Below, in pieces: positions 7,005 through 16,695 of a DNA stretch of 64,000 nucleotides (its first letter is position 1; every line of letters starts with the position of its first letter). The stretch lies in contig NZ_BCWM01000002.1 in assembly GCF_001592205.1 (NCBI RefSeq), positions 1 to 64,000 on the forward strand, read 5' to 3'. The DNA comes from Brevundimonas vesicularis NBRC 12165. Lineage in GTDB: Bacteria; Pseudomonadota; Alphaproteobacteria; Caulobacterales; Caulobacteraceae. The notes below the pieces were generated by a model, which worked only from the letters and a program-made list of their open reading frames with translations, was not told where the DNA came from and searched no databases. Both the position numbers and the translations under genes were made by a program.

Positions 7005-8780
7005 ATGTGCGGTCTTAGCGGCGAGATCAATTTCGACGGACGACCGGCCGATGTCGGCGCCGTTCAACGCATGACCGATGCGCTCTCGCCCCGTGGACCG
7101 GATGGCTCCGGCATTGTTATGCGCGGCTCGGTGGGGCTGGGTCACCGCCGTTTGAAGATCATCGACCTGAGTGAGAAAGCTCAGCAGCCGATGGTGGACC
7201 CTGACCTGGGCGTGACGCTGGCGTTCAACGGCTGCATCTACAACTATCCCGAACTGCGCGAAGAGCTGCAGGGGATGGGGTTCCGCTTCTTCTCGCACGG
7301 CGACACCGAGGTCATCATCAAGGCCTGGAAGGCGTGGGGCGAAGCCTGCGTCGATCGATTCAAGGGCATGTTCGCCTTTGTGCTGCATGAGCGCGACACC
7401 GGCCGCACCGTGATCGCCCGGGATCGTTTCGGCATCAAGCCGCTGTATCTGGCCGAACAGGGCAAGCGTCTGCGATTCGCCTCGACCCTGCCGGCCCTGC
7501 TGGCGGCGGGCGACATGGACAAGACCATCGATCCCGTCGGCCTGCACCACTACATGACCTTCCATGCGGTCGTGCCGCCGCCACACACGATCCTGAAGGG
7601 CGTCAAGAAGTTCCCGCCGGCCACCATCCGCGTGATCGAGGCGGATGGGAAGGCCAAGGACCGCCTCTACTGGCAGCCCGACATGACCCGCCATGCTGAG
7701 GACGCGGCCCTGACGGCCGAAGATTGGCGCGATCGGGTCCTGGACAGTCTGCGCGAAGCCGTGAAGCGCCGCATGGTCGCCGACGTGCCGGTAGGCGTGT
7801 TGTTGTCGGGGGGAGTGGATTCCAGCCTGATCGTCGGTCTGCTGGCCGAACTGGGTCAGAAGGACCTGATGACCTTCTCGGTCGGTTTCGAGGAGGCTAA
7901 TGGCGAGAAGGGCGACGAGTTCGTCTATTCCGACCTGATCGCCAAACATTACGGGACCAAGCATCACCAGATCTTCGTGCCGCACCAGCGGCTGATGGAA
8001 GCCCTGCCGGGCACCATCGGCGCCATGTCAGAGCCGATGGTCTCTTACGACAACGTCGGCTTCTACCTGCTGAGCCAGGAAGTCTCGAAACATATCAAGG
8101 TGGTGCAGTCCGGCCAGGGCGCCGACGAGGTGTTCGCCGGTTATCACTGGTATCCGCCGATGCTGGGCGCGACCGATCCGGTCGAAACCTATGCCAAGGC
8201 CTTCTTCGACCGCAGCCATGCCACGCTGAAGACCCAGCTGAACGGCGCCTATATGGCCGACACCGACGTCAGCCGCGCCCTGGTCGAGGCTCATTTCGCG
8301 CAAGGTCGCGCGGCGACGCCGGTCGACCAAGCCCTGCGTCTGGACAGCCAGGTGATGCTGGTCGACGACCCGGTGAAGCGGGTCGACAACATGACCATGG
8401 CCTGGGGTCTGGAGGCGCGCGTGCCCTTCCTGGATCACGAACTGGTCGAACTGGCGGGCCGCATCCCGCCCGAGCACAAGCTGGCGCAAGGCGGCAAGGG
8501 CGTGCTGAAAGAAGCGGCGCGTCTGGTGATCCCCTCCGAGGTCATTGATCGCAAGAAGGGCTATTTCCCCGTGCCCGCGCTGAAATACATCCAGGGTCCG
8601 TATCTGGAGATGGTGCGCGAGGTCCTGACCAATCAGGCGGCGCGCGATCGCGGCCTGTTCGACCGGGGCTATCTGGACACCCTGTTCGGCAATCCCACCG
8701 AGCACATCACACCCCTTCGCGGCTCCGAACTCTGGCAGGTCGCAGTGCTGGAAATGTGGATGCAGCAGCATGGCGTCTGA
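7005..8780 (+). CDS. asnO: N-acetylglutaminylglutamine amidotransferase (AsnB-like)
   Basis: A 591-residue class II glutamine amidotransferase. Cys2 of MCGLSGEINFDG is the N-terminal nucleophile; the GATase domain covers ~1-210, followed by an asparagine-synthetase-like ATP pyrophosphatase domain with the P-loop VLLSGGVDSSLIVG near 265. It amidates the terminal residue in synthesis of the osmolyte N-acetylglutaminylglutamine amide (NAGGN). A strong RBS (AAGGAGG) sits at 6994-7000. It overlaps ngg by 11 bp and is followed by the NAGGN-system peptidase, the standard gene order, which distinguishes it from housekeeping AsnB. Confidence 0.93.
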   Translation: MCGLSGEINFDGRPADVGAVQRMTDALSPRGPDGSGIVMRGSVGLGHRRLKIIDLSEKAQQPMVDPDLGVTLAFNGCIYNYPELREELQGMGFRFFSHGDTEVIIKAWKAWGEACVDRFKGMFAFVLHERDTGRTVIARDRFGIKPLYLAEQGKRLRFASTLPALLAAGDMDKTIDPVGLHHYMTFHAVVPPPHTILKGVKKFPPATIRVIEADGKAKDRLYWQPDMTRHAEDAALTAEDWRDRVLDSLREAVKRRMVADVPVGVLLSGGVDSSLIVGLLAELGQKDLMTFSVGFEEANGEKGDEFVYSDLIAKHYGTKHHQIFVPHQRLMEALPGTIGAMSEPMVSYDNVGFYLLSQEVSKHIKVVQSGQGADEVFAGYHWYPPMLGATDPVETYAKAFFDRSHATLKTQLNGAYMADTDVSRALVEAHFAQGRAATPVDQALRLDSQVMLVDDPVKRVDNMTMAWGLEARVPFLDHELVELAGRIPPEHKLAQGGKGVLKEAARLVIPSEVIDRKKGYFPVPALKYIQGPYLEMVREVLTNQAARDRGLFDRGYLDTLFGNPTEHITPLRGSELWQVAVLEMWMQQHGV

Positions 8781-10539
8781 TATCCGCCCCGAGCGATCAA
8801 AGGCGCATCGGCTGAAACGTCTGCGGCACGAGGGCCTGAAGCCCCCGGTTCAGTCCGGGGACGGACCGACCCCCGATGCCGTGCTGGATTGCGGCTGGGG
8901 CCGACTGCTGTTCGCCCAGACCTTCGAGACGGCCGAGCCGCTGGTCGAGGCCCTGCGCGCCGAAGGGCCGGACCGGCGCGACATCGCCTTCTATGTCCGC
9001 AATCCGCACGTCCTGCTGGCCTCGGCGCCGCAGGAGTTGTTCCTGGATCCGTCGCACACCTATCGGCTGGAACTGGCGACCTATCGCACCAGCCGACGTC
9101 AGCCCCGAGGCTTCACCGTGCGCCGTCTGACGTCGGAAACGGATGCGCAGGCGGTCAACGACATCTACGCCAAGCGCAAGATGGTGCCGGTTCCGCCTGA
9201 CTTCTTCTGGTCGCATCGGGACGACCGGACCCTGACCTATTTCGTCGCCGAGGATACGGTGACGGGGGCTGTGATCGGCACCGTGACGGGCGTCAACCAC
9301 GCCCGCGCCTTTCAGGATCCGGAATGCGGCTCTTCGCTATGGTGCTTGGCGGTCGATCCCCAGGCGACCCAGCCGGGCGTTGGCGAGGCCCTGGTTCGGC
9401 GTCTGGCGGAACATTTCAAGACCCAAGGCCTGGCGCACACGGACCTGTCGGTCATGCACGACAATGATCAAGCCATCGCCCTGTACGAAAAGCTGGGTTT
9501 CCGTCGCGTCTCCTTCTTTGGGGTCAAGCGCAAGAACCCGATCAACGAGGCCCTGTTCGTCGGCCCGACCGACGATCATGACCTGAATCCGTATGCCCGC
9601 ATCATCGTGGACGAGGCGCGTCGGCGCGGCATCCACACCGAGATCATCGACGGTGAGGGCGGGCTGTTTCGCCTGAACTGGGGCGGCCGGTCGGTCAGAT
9701 GTCGCGAAAGTCTGTCGGAGTTGACCTCGGCCGTCGCGCTCAGCATCTGCGACGACAAGCGGATGACACGACGCATCGTCGAGGCGGCCGGTGTGCGCGT
9801 TCCCCAGAGGATCGATCCCGAAAGCCCGTCGGCCATCGATGCGGCGCTGACCAAGTTCGGCGCCCTGGTCGTCAAACCGGCGCGCGGCGAGCAGGGGCAA
9901 GGCGTCGCGGTCGGCCTGACGACGATGAGCGAGGTCCAGACGGCTCTGGTCCGGGCGCGCCGCATCTGTTCCGAGGTTCTGGTCGAGGAACAGGTCCAGG
10001 GCGAGGACCTCCGGCTGGTGGTGATCGATTACAAGGTCGTCGCCTGCGCCCTGCGTCGTCCGCCGCGCGTCGTCGGCGACGGGCGCTCGACCTTGCGCGC
10101 CCTTGTCGAACACCAAAGCCGTCGTCGCGCCGCCGCCACCGGCGGGGAATCGACCATCCCCATCGACGCCGAGACCGAGCGTACCCTTGCCGAGGCCGGC
10201 TATCGTCTCGACGACGTGGCGGCGGAAGGGACCGAGATTTTGGTGCGCAAAGCGGCCAACCTGCACCTGGGCGGCACCATCCATGATGTGACGGATGAGG
10301 TGCATCCCGCGCTGATCCGCGCCGCCATCGCCGCCGCCCGCGCCATCGATATCCCGGTCACCGGCATCGATCTGATGGTGAAGTCGCCGCGCGAACCCGA
10401 CTACGCCTTCATCGAAGCCAATGAGCGCCCGGGCCTGGCCAACCACGAACCCCAACCGACTGCCGAGCGTTTCGTGGATCTGCTCTTTCCACTATCCGCC
10501 CCGGCCGCTGCACGGACATTTCCGCGATCCGAAGCCTGA
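8770..10539 (+). CDS. ngg: N-acetylglutaminylglutamine synthetase (GNAT + ATP-grasp fusion)
   Basis: A 589-residue bifunctional protein. The N-terminal half holds a GNAT acetyltransferase (about 110-265: LWCLAVDPQATQPGVGEALVRRLAEHF is the acetyl-CoA loop and NDQAIALYEKLGFRRVSFFG the C-terminal motif). The C-terminal half (~285-580) is an ATP-grasp ligase related to GshAB and cyanophycin synthetase, with KPARGEQGQGVAVGL, VEEQVQGEDLRLVVI and FIEANERPGLANHEP. It would acetylate and link two glutamines to make NAG-Gln before AsnO amidates it. It starts inside asnO (11-bp overlap) and is followed after 10 bp by the peptidase gene. Confidence 0.93.
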   Translation: MASDIRPERSKAHRLKRLRHEGLKPPVQSGDGPTPDAVLDCGWGRLLFAQTFETAEPLVEALRAEGPDRRDIAFYVRNPHVLLASAPQELFLDPSHTYRLELATYRTSRRQPRGFTVRRLTSETDAQAVNDIYAKRKMVPVPPDFFWSHRDDRTLTYFVAEDTVTGAVIGTVTGVNHARAFQDPECGSSLWCLAVDPQATQPGVGEALVRRLAEHFKTQGLAHTDLSVMHDNDQAIALYEKLGFRRVSFFGVKRKNPINEALFVGPTDDHDLNPYARIIVDEARRRGIHTEIIDGEGGLFRLNWGGRSVRCRESLSELTSAVALSICDDKRMTRRIVEAAGVRVPQRIDPESPSAIDAALTKFGALVVKPARGEQGQGVAVGLTTMSEVQTALVRARRICSEVLVEEQVQGEDLRLVVIDYKVVACALRRPPRVVGDGRSTLRALVEHQSRRRAAATGGESTIPIDAETERTLAEAGYRLDDVAAEGTEILVRKAANLHLGGTIHDVTDEVHPALIRAAIAAARAIDIPVTGIDLMVKSPREPDYAFIEANERPGLANHEPQPTAERFVDLLFPLSAPAAARTFPRSEA

Positions 10540-10549
10540 AGGAGGCCCC

Positions 10550-11674
10550 TTGGCCCGCCCCGCGATAGACCTCGATTACCTGAAGGCCCGCCTGGCCGAC
10601 CTGCTGAACACGCCTAGCCCGACCGGCTATACGGACGAGGCGGTCTGGCTCTTGTGCCGCGAACTCGGGCGGCTGGGCCTCGATTATGAGATGACCCGCC
10701 GCGGCGCCCTTCGCGCACGCTTGCCGGGCCGTACGCCAAAACCGGCGCGCGCCATCGTCGCCCACGTCGACACCCTGGGCGCCCAGGTCAAACAGGTGAA
10801 GGAGAACGGCCGGCTGGAACTGGTCGCGATCGGTCACTGGTCGTCGCGTTTCGCCGAGGGGGCGCGAGCGACGATCTTCTCCGAAGGCGGCGCCTATCGT
10901 GGCACCATCCTGCCGTTGAAGGCGTCCGGCCATACCTTCAACGAAGAGGTGGACACCCAGCCGGTAAACTGGGCCCAGGTCGAGCTGCGCATCGACGCCG
11001 TGACCCACTGTCGCGAAGACACCTTGGCCTTGGGTGTAGATGTCGGCGACATCGTCGCCATCGACCCGCAGCCCGAGTTCATCGATACCGGCTTCATCGT
11101 CTCGCGCCATCTGGACGACAAGGCGGGCGTTGCCACCCTTTTGGCCGCGCTGGAATGCATGATCCGCGAAGATCGCACGCCGACAGTCGATACCTGGTGG
11201 TTGTTCACGATCGCCGAGGAGGTCGGGCTGGGCGCCTCGTCCGTGCTGATCCCGGATGTCGCCGCCATGGTGACGGTCGACAATGGCACGACCGCGCCCG
11301 GCCAGAACTCGTCGGAGTTCGGCGTCACCATCGCCATGGCCGACCAGACAGGCCCCTTCGACTGGCACCTGTCACGCAAACTGGTTCAACTGGCCCGCGA
11401 CCACGACATCCCGCACCAGAAGGACGTCTTCCGATACTATCGCTCGGACTCGGCCTCGGCCCTGGAAGCCGGCGCTGACATCCGGACGGCCTTGGTCACC
11501 TTCGGCATTGACGCCAGTCACGGCTATGAACGCATTCACGAGAGCGCGCTGGAAGACCTGTCGCGCCTGCTGATCGCCTATGCCGAAAGCGATGTCGAAA
11601 TCAGCCGTGACGCCAAGTCTTTGAGCGGAGCAAAAGGCTTCACCCACCAACCCGTGGGTGACGAGGGAGATTAG
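10550..11674 (+). CDS. M42-family peptidase of the NAGGN osmoprotectant system
   Basis: A 374-residue M42-type metallopeptidase. The di-metal ligands are apparent in IVAHVDTLGAQVK, VSRHLDDKAGVATLLAALE and TIAEEVGLGASS (tandem Glu). Its place as the third gene after asnO and ngg is diagnostic of NAGGN clusters, where it is thought to degrade the osmolyte or a precursor on downshift. I take TTG at 10550 as start because AAGGAGG lies 6 bp upstream at 10538-10544; an in-frame ATG further up lies inside ngg and would add non-family sequence. A 277-bp gene-free interval follows that holds direct repeat copy B. Confidence 0.87.
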   Translation: MARPAIDLDYLKARLADLLNTPSPTGYTDEAVWLLCRELGRLGLDYEMTRRGALRARLPGRTPKPARAIVAHVDTLGAQVKQVKENGRLELVAIGHWSSRFAEGARATIFSEGGAYRGTILPLKASGHTFNEEVDTQPVNWAQVELRIDAVTHCREDTLALGVDVGDIVAIDPQPEFIDTGFIVSRHLDDKAGVATLLAALECMIREDRTPTVDTWWLFTIAEEVGLGASSVLIPDVAAMVTVDNGTTAPGQNSSEFGVTIAMADQTGPFDWHLSRKLVQLARDHDIPHQKDVFRYYRSDSASALEAGADIRTALVTFGIDASHGYERIHESALEDLSRLLIAYAESDVEISRDAKSLSGAKGFTHQPVGDEGD

Positions 11675-11751
11675 CGCTTAGGGGATCGCATTCGCTTAGC
11701 CCGCCTAAACTTATGTAAGGAATGTCGGCTTGTGGCAGCGTTAGACATGTC

Positions 11752-11893
11752 CGCTGATGGCGCTAATGCGCCCTACCCTCGTGCAAATGTGCAGTAGGCG
11801 ACTGAGGCACCGTTAAGTGGTCAGCTAGGTGGTGGCTGTAAAAATCACACGCTTTTTCAGCCAGCGTTTGAGCCAGTCCTAAGTGGTCCCGAC
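11752..11893 (+). repeat. Direct repeat copy B (142 bp), partner at 395-533
   Basis: Same orientation as copy A and 11,360 bp from it over the gapless 94-bp core (11800-11893). It occupies most of the gap 11675-11948, between the NAGGN peptidase and an exported protein. Upstream, GTTAGAC at 11741-11747 is outside the homology. The repeat ends sharply after GTCCCGAC; sequence beyond is unrelated to that after copy A. Confidence 0.75.
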
Positions 11894-11948
11894 AAAACCC
11901 ATATCCGGCACGCCTTGACAGATCGGTCGGTCGTGAACGTCATAGCCT

Positions 11949-12626
11949 ATGGCGATCTCTCGACGGTCTGTAGCGCTTGTGACGCTGGTTGCGCTGGGTC
12001 AGGCGTCCGGCGCTTCGGCTAAGTCCGCGCGCGCCGATCGGCACAGCATCGATCAAGCCTATGCGATCGTGGATTTCCAGACGTCGCGCAGCGGTCGTGA
12101 AATCGCGCAAGCCCTGCAGCGCCATCTCGATCGCCTGCCGATGCAAGTGACCTATCGTCAGCTGAGCGTGGCCGATGCGCCGCGGTCGCCCGGCCGATTC
12201 ACCTTGGTCGATCCGACAGCGCAAAGCGCGTTTGGTCTGCAAGGGCCAGCGACACGCGCGCCGGCCGGGTGGCTGAGCGCGCCGCGGACGGTGGTGTGCA
12301 CGGGCGCGAGCTGGCGCGCCGAGGCGGTTCAGCGTCTGGAGGCGCGGATCGAGCAGCAATACACCCTGTGCCTGTTTCCCTATCGCGATGGGCGGCGCCG
12401 GGGACATCAGTTGAACGTCTATGCCTCGACCCTCCTGGAGGGTGATCCGACGATACCCGTTCGACGCTCCAATGAAGCGGAAAGCCCGGCCGTCTTCATT
12501 CGCAGCGCAGTGGAGGCGGTGGAGCGGGTGACGGGGCGCAGGGGCGTCTGGATCGAAAACCGCACGGCCGAGCGGGATCGACCGTTCACCCAGGACAACG
12601 ACGCCCTGTCCGCCCAGACGAACTAG
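11949..12626 (+). CDS. Exported protein of unknown function
   Basis: A 225-residue protein with a Sec signal peptide (MAISRRSVALVTLVALGQAS, cleavage likely after ASA). The mature part is alpha/beta in appearance with exactly two cysteines (VVCTGASW and YTLCLFPY) that could form a periplasmic disulfide. Basic stretch DGRRRGHQ lies between. I do not recognise the family. An equally long frame exists on the opposite strand, but only this strand shows a signal peptide. It converges with the autotransporter gene across a terminator-like hairpin. Confidence 0.62.
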   Translation: MAISRRSVALVTLVALGQASGASAKSARADRHSIDQAYAIVDFQTSRSGREIAQALQRHLDRLPMQVTYRQLSVADAPRSPGRFTLVDPTAQSAFGLQGPATRAPAGWLSAPRTVVCTGASWRAEAVQRLEARIEQQYTLCLFPYRDGRRRGHQLNVYASTLLEGDPTIPVRRSNEAESPAVFIRSAVEAVERVTGRRGVWIENRTAERDRPFTQDNDALSAQTN

Positions 12627-12640
12627 GCGCAAACGACAAC

Positions 12641-12663
12641 GGCCCCGATCGTCGATCGAGGCC
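12641..12663. terminator. Bidirectional terminator-like hairpin
   Basis: GGCC-C-CGATC, loop GTC, GATCG-A-GGCC forms a 9-bp stem with one C/A mismatch, placed between the convergent stops of the exported protein (12626) and the autotransporter (12688). No strong U-run is present, so termination strength is uncertain. Confidence 0.5.
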
Positions 12664-12687
12664 GCCGCCGTTCATCCTGCCGTCAGA

Positions 12688-15600
12688 TCAGAACTTGACG
12701 CTGAATCGGCCATAGATGCGGTTATCGCGATACTCGTCCTTGTAGAGGCCGGCGTAGCCCAGCTCGATCGCGGTGCGTTCGGTCGCCTGAATGTTGAAGC
12801 CCAAGCCGCCCGAGATCACGTCGTCGCCAGGATTGGCTCCGTCGATCAGGAAGCGCGGACCGTCGGCGAAGGCGGCGTCGAAGACCGGGCCGTCACCGTT
12901 CAGGTCGTGAGTGTAGGCCAGGTGGGTTACCGCCGACAGACGCGCACGCCCCTCGCCGCCCGCCAGCACGGTGCGGGTGCGGAAGCCGGCGGTCAGCAGA
13001 TCGGCCTTCTGCTTCACATTGCCCGACAGAGCGGCGTCGCCGCCCGTCTCAACGACATCGGCGTCGTATTCGACGTGGCTGTAGGCGGCGTAGGGCTCGA
13101 ACATCGTGCCGCCGACGGCGCGGCTCCACGCCACCTCGCCATAGGCCTGCCAGACGTCGCCGTCATAGTCGCCGACCAGGGCGTTGGTGAAGGCGTTCAG
13201 CTGCGCCGTACGATCCGTGCGGACATCGGCGCTGGCCCAGGATCCGCCGACGCGGATCTGGAAGTCACCAACGCCGGCGCCGCCATAGACGCCGATCTGT
13301 TCACTGGTGACCCGGCCGGTCGAGCGCAAACGCGGCGAGCGCAGTTCCGAGCGGGTTTCGCCCAGCGCCACGCCGACGTGGACGTCGTTCGCCAACGCCT
13401 TTTCGGCCCCGACCAAATAGCCGGAGGCTTCGTTGCGGAATCCCGCGAGGCCGTCATGCGCCGAGCCCTGGCCGTTGCCGAAGACGCCGCTGCCCCAGAC
13501 CGACACCCCGTTGCCCACGTAGGTGACAGCGCCGCCCTGGCTGCGTCCGCGCTCGGACATGGCGTCGCGGATGACGCGAGTGTCCGAAACGGCCAGCCCG
13601 CCCAAGGTGGCGTGGACCTCGCCCGTCAGGCCGCTGAGCGCGCCCTGAACCGCAGGCACGCTGGCGTCCAGCAGGGCGTTTTCTAGCGACAGATCGCGGT
13701 TGGTCCCGGTCGCGGTGTTGTTGATCATGACGTCCAGCGCGCCGCCGACCGACTGCTGGTTGTCTGTGCGGCCCAGCGAAGCCACGGTCACGTCGTTGCG
13801 CCGCACCGTCAGGACCACGCCGTTGGTCGAGTAAGTCAGCACCGGAGCGAGGAAGGCCAGATCGCTCTGGGCGCCGCTGAACGTGCCCGTCACCGCACCG
13901 GTCGAGTTGATGATGTTCATCCGCGTCCGGAGATTCCATTCACCGTTGTCGGCTTTCAGGATGACCTGGCCGCCGTCGATCTTGGTCGTGCCGCCCACGT
14001 TCAGGCGAGAATAGGCCGCGCCATTCACGCTAGAGCGGATCCACAGGAAGGAGCCGGGCTTGAAGTTCAGGTTGCCGGCGACGGTCAGGGTTCCAAACGG
14101 ATTGACGCCGTCGCCGGGCGACACCACGCCGCCGCTTTCCGCCGTCAGGCTCGCCAAACTGCCCGTGCCGCCGATCATGCCGACGCCGCCGACGGTGGCG
14201 CTGGAGCGCAGCAGGCTGCCGTTGACGGTCAGAAGGCCGCCCTCGACGCGGGTCGGGCCGCTGTAGTCGTTGGCGCCCGTCAGGATCAGCTGGCCGCCGC
14301 CCTTCTTGACCAGACCGCCGATGTCATTGCCGAAGTTGGCCTTGACCTCGGCCGAATAGCGGTCGCGCGCATCGCCGATGTTGTTGCTCCAGATATCGAC
14401 CGTGCCCACGGCGACGGTGACGTCGCGGGTGTCGCGCAGCGCCGTCGGTCCGCGCAGGGCCACGTCCATCTGCGGCGCGCCCCACCCCGAGCGCAGATCG
14501 ACGCCCGGCGTGTCCAGATCCTTGGAGCTGGACACCAGAATGTCCGAGATCAGCGCCGTCGAATATTCGGGGAAGTTTTCCATCAGCAGGGCCGCGAAGC
14601 CCGAGATGTTCGGCGCCGCCATCGACGTGCCGGTGTAGGCCGCATAACCGCCGCCTGTGTATTTGATATACTGGTTCAGCACGCGCTGAAGCTCGTCATT
14701 GGCGTACTGCAAAACCGCGCCCGAGAACGCCGGCGTCAGCAGCGCCATATTGTTGGTCGAGGTCAGCAGTCCGGCCAGGACGGAGGTAAAGCCGTCCGGA
14801 TCACCCAGTCGCGCGCCCGAAACCAGGGTGATGGCGGCAGCCTGACGTCCGACTTCGCGGCGCCATGCATCCTCGTCATACGATGGTCCGCCCACGGCGC
14901 GGGCGTTCAGGTAGGCGTTCAAAACGCCGATGAACTGGTTTACCGACGCGTTTTGCAGCGCGGTGACCGTGGTCGCCGAATACAGACCGGCGTAGTTGGC
15001 GCGCGGATAGAGGGCCAGGATGCCCGCCCGGTCCATTGTATAAGCGGGCACCGACGAAACGACGGCCGAACCCGGTCCGGCGACGCACCAGGTCGCCGTC
15101 TGACCGCAGAAGCTGGTCGAGGGGTCGGCGGCGGTGAAGCTGGAATAGTTGGCGACCGACAGCCAGTTGGAGCGCAAACGCGGATCGTTCAGCGGCGCAG
15201 CGGCGTCGATCCCGGCGTGCACGCCAAAGCCGTTGCCGGCCGAGAAGACGACCAGGACGTCCTTGTCGAGCACCGGCTTGTAGAAGTCGCCATAGTTGCG
15301 GTTGAACGACGCCAGCACGGTGGGCAGCGAGGCGTTAAACGGCAGGGAGTTGCCGCTGCCCCAGCTGTTGTTGATGATGCGCACCTGGCCGGTATTGGCC
15401 AGATCGACGATGTTCTGGTTCTGGGTGGCGACGATCTTTCCGTCGATGATCGCGTCCTTGTACCAAAGGAAGTCGCCAGCCGAGAAGTTGGCGGTGGCGG
15501 CGTATAGCTTGGCGTTGAAGGCGTTGCCGAACATCGGCTGGCCCGTCACGCGATCGCCGGCGATGGTGCCGGACACGTGCGTCCCGTGACCTTCCCACTG

Positions 15601-15990
15601 GCGACGCGGATTGATCATGCCGTCGTTGCCATAGCCGGCGACCGCCTGGCTGCGCAGGCCCGTCACCTTGCCGGCCGATCCGAACAGCGGGTGGGCCATA
15701 TAGACGCCGGCGTCATTGACCCCGACGGTCTGTCCACGTCCGCTTAGGCCCATGGCGTAAGCGTGTTCCAAGCCCAGGAAGCCCTTTGAGTAATCGACGG
15801 AGAACTGGCTGTCCGCGCGCCAGGACGCGATGGCCGTCTGATAGTTCGTCGTGCGCGTGCCGTTGGCCATGTAGAAGCCGCCGGTCGGCGCCGTGGGAGC
15901 GGGAGCCGTCTGCGCCACAGCCGTTGTGCCCACCATGATCGCGACGCCGGCCGCTGCGGCCAGAAGCCCGCCCTTGAAACTGAAACCCAA
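12688..15990 (-). CDS. Subtilisin-like (S8) serine protease autotransporter
   Basis: A 1100-residue type Va secreted protein. Signal peptide at 1-27 (ends TTAVAQ). The S8 passenger domain shows the triad Asp93 (VGVNDAGVYMAHP), His135 (WEGHGTHVSGTIAGD) and Ser456 (YTGTSMAAPNISG). Residues ~560-660 hold passenger-associated strand repeats (GGLLTVNGSLL, GGTGSLASLTAESGG). The last ~270 residues form the outer-membrane beta barrel and end in FSVKF, a typical terminal aromatic. The substrate is unknown; self-processing and surface proteolysis are typical. A loop of ~150 residues between His and Ser is enlarged compared with compact subtilases. Confidence 0.9.
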   Translation of the reverse strand: MGFSFKGGLLAAAAGVAIMVGTTAVAQTAPAPTAPTGGFYMANGTRTTNYQTAIASWRADSQFSVDYSKGFLGLEHAYAMGLSGRGQTVGVNDAGVYMAHPLFGSAGKVTGLRSQAVAGYGNDGMINPRRQWEGHGTHVSGTIAGDRVTGQPMFGNAFNAKLYAATANFSAGDFLWYKDAIIDGKIVATQNQNIVDLANTGQVRIINNSWGSGNSLPFNASLPTVLASFNRNYGDFYKPVLDKDVLVVFSAGNGFGVHAGIDAAAPLNDPRLRSNWLSVANYSSFTAADPSTSFCGQTATWCVAGPGSAVVSSVPAYTMDRAGILALYPRANYAGLYSATTVTALQNASVNQFIGVLNAYLNARAVGGPSYDEDAWRREVGRQAAAITLVSGARLGDPDGFTSVLAGLLTSTNNMALLTPAFSGAVLQYANDELQRVLNQYIKYTGGGYAAYTGTSMAAPNISGFAALLMENFPEYSTALISDILVSSSKDLDTPGVDLRSGWGAPQMDVALRGPTALRDTRDVTVAVGTVDIWSNNIGDARDRYSAEVKANFGNDIGGLVKKGGGQLILTGANDYSGPTRVEGGLLTVNGSLLRSSATVGGVGMIGGTGSLASLTAESGGVVSPGDGVNPFGTLTVAGNLNFKPGSFLWIRSSVNGAAYSRLNVGGTTKIDGGQVILKADNGEWNLRTRMNIINSTGAVTGTFSGAQSDLAFLAPVLTYSTNGVVLTVRRNDVTVASLGRTDNQQSVGGALDVMINNTATGTNRDLSLENALLDASVPAVQGALSGLTGEVHATLGGLAVSDTRVIRDAMSERGRSQGGAVTYVGNGVSVWGSGVFGNGQGSAHDGLAGFRNEASGYLVGAEKALANDVHVGVALGETRSELRSPRLRSTGRVTSEQIGVYGGAGVGDFQIRVGGSWASADVRTDRTAQLNAFTNALVGDYDGDVWQAYGEVAWSRAVGGTMFEPYAAYSHVEYDADVVETGGDAALSGNVKQKADLLTAGFRTRTVLAGGEGRARLSAVTHLAYTHDLNGDGPVFDAAFADGPRFLIDGANPGDDVISGGLGFNIQATERTAIELGYAGLYKDEYRDNRIYGRFSVKF

Positions 15991-16197
15991 GATTTACCCC
16001 CTGCGGCCTGCGGCCGACGACTCTACTGCGCCCCCGCGACGCAACTCAGGCGCACAAATCGAAGGTGTTTTGCGTTGTCGTCAACCACATTTTAGCCTTG
16101 AGACGTTTCGTCCCAGTGGTTTTATTTGGGATAAATCATGCGCTTCCGCTCAAGCTTGAGGCACGGATTGGATCCTGCCTCGCCCTCCTGAACACGG

Positions 16198-16695
16198 TTA
16201 TCCCGCGCAGATGCGCACGCGGTCGTTGATCCAGCAGCCGTCGCGGAGGCGCACGGTCCCCAGACGATCGCCGGCCTTGTCGTCGTCGGGGTCGGCGTTC
16301 CAGGTGGCGTCGGCCGAGCCGTCGGCCATCAGGACGACGACGGCGAAATGTGAGTTCTTGGGCTTGCCCTCGGACCAGGCGTTCATCGTGTAGCCGCCGT
16401 CGCCGAACGGATAGACGAGGCAGGGCTCGTCGAGCAGAACCTTGCCGTCGACCGAGAGATAACAGGGCTTGCGCGACGCCGCCGGCGTCGCTGACGCTGA
16501 CGACGAGGTCGCAGGGTTCGTGTTGATTTTCGCCGGTACCGGGGGCGGTGCTGTCGGCTCTGGCGCGGACGGCGCGGGGGTCTGCGTCGCGTCAACTGGC
16601 CCAGGCGCGCCGGCGTCCTGACCGCAGGCGGCCGCGGCGGCCGACAGCATCAGGGCGGCGATCAGGCTGAGCGATCGTGAAGGGGTGGATGTCAC
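16198..16695 (-). CDS. Small lipoprotein, unknown function
   Basis: A 165-residue lipoprotein: n-region and hydrophobic stretch SLIAALMLSAAAAACGQ with lipobox AAAC, so Cys24 would be lipidated. A Pro/Ala/Thr-rich linker (about 30-70) precedes a ~95-residue domain containing CYLSVDGKVLLDEPCLVYPFG and a second Cys pair near the C-terminus (DGCWINDRVRICAG), suggesting two disulfides. The family is not recognised. It precedes the autotransporter on the same strand but 207 bp away, with a GAGGCA/TGCCTC hairpin near 16157, so it is probably independent. Confidence 0.65.
   Translation of the reverse strand: MTSTPSRSLSLIAALMLSAAAAACGQDAGAPGPVDATQTPAPSAPEPTAPPPVPAKINTNPATSSSASATPAASRKPCYLSVDGKVLLDEPCLVYPFGDGGYTMNAWSEGKPKNSHFAVVVLMADGSADATWNADPDDDKAGDRLGTVRLRDGCWINDRVRICAG

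Noticed and set aside
11741-11747. GTTAGAC next to direct repeat B, suggesting an integron attC site
   Set aside because: The opposite GTCTAAC-like box has an extra base, the inner arms do not pair, and copy A has no such box. No integrase is present.
395-11893. Direct repeats as attachment sites of an integrated element
   Set aside because: At 81% identity they are too diverged for recent att sites. The enclosed genes have normal composition and include no integrase or transfer genes.
13197-13686. Possible genes on the plus strand within the autotransporter
   Set aside because: They overlap the beta-barrel coding region completely and show no RBS or protein-like features.
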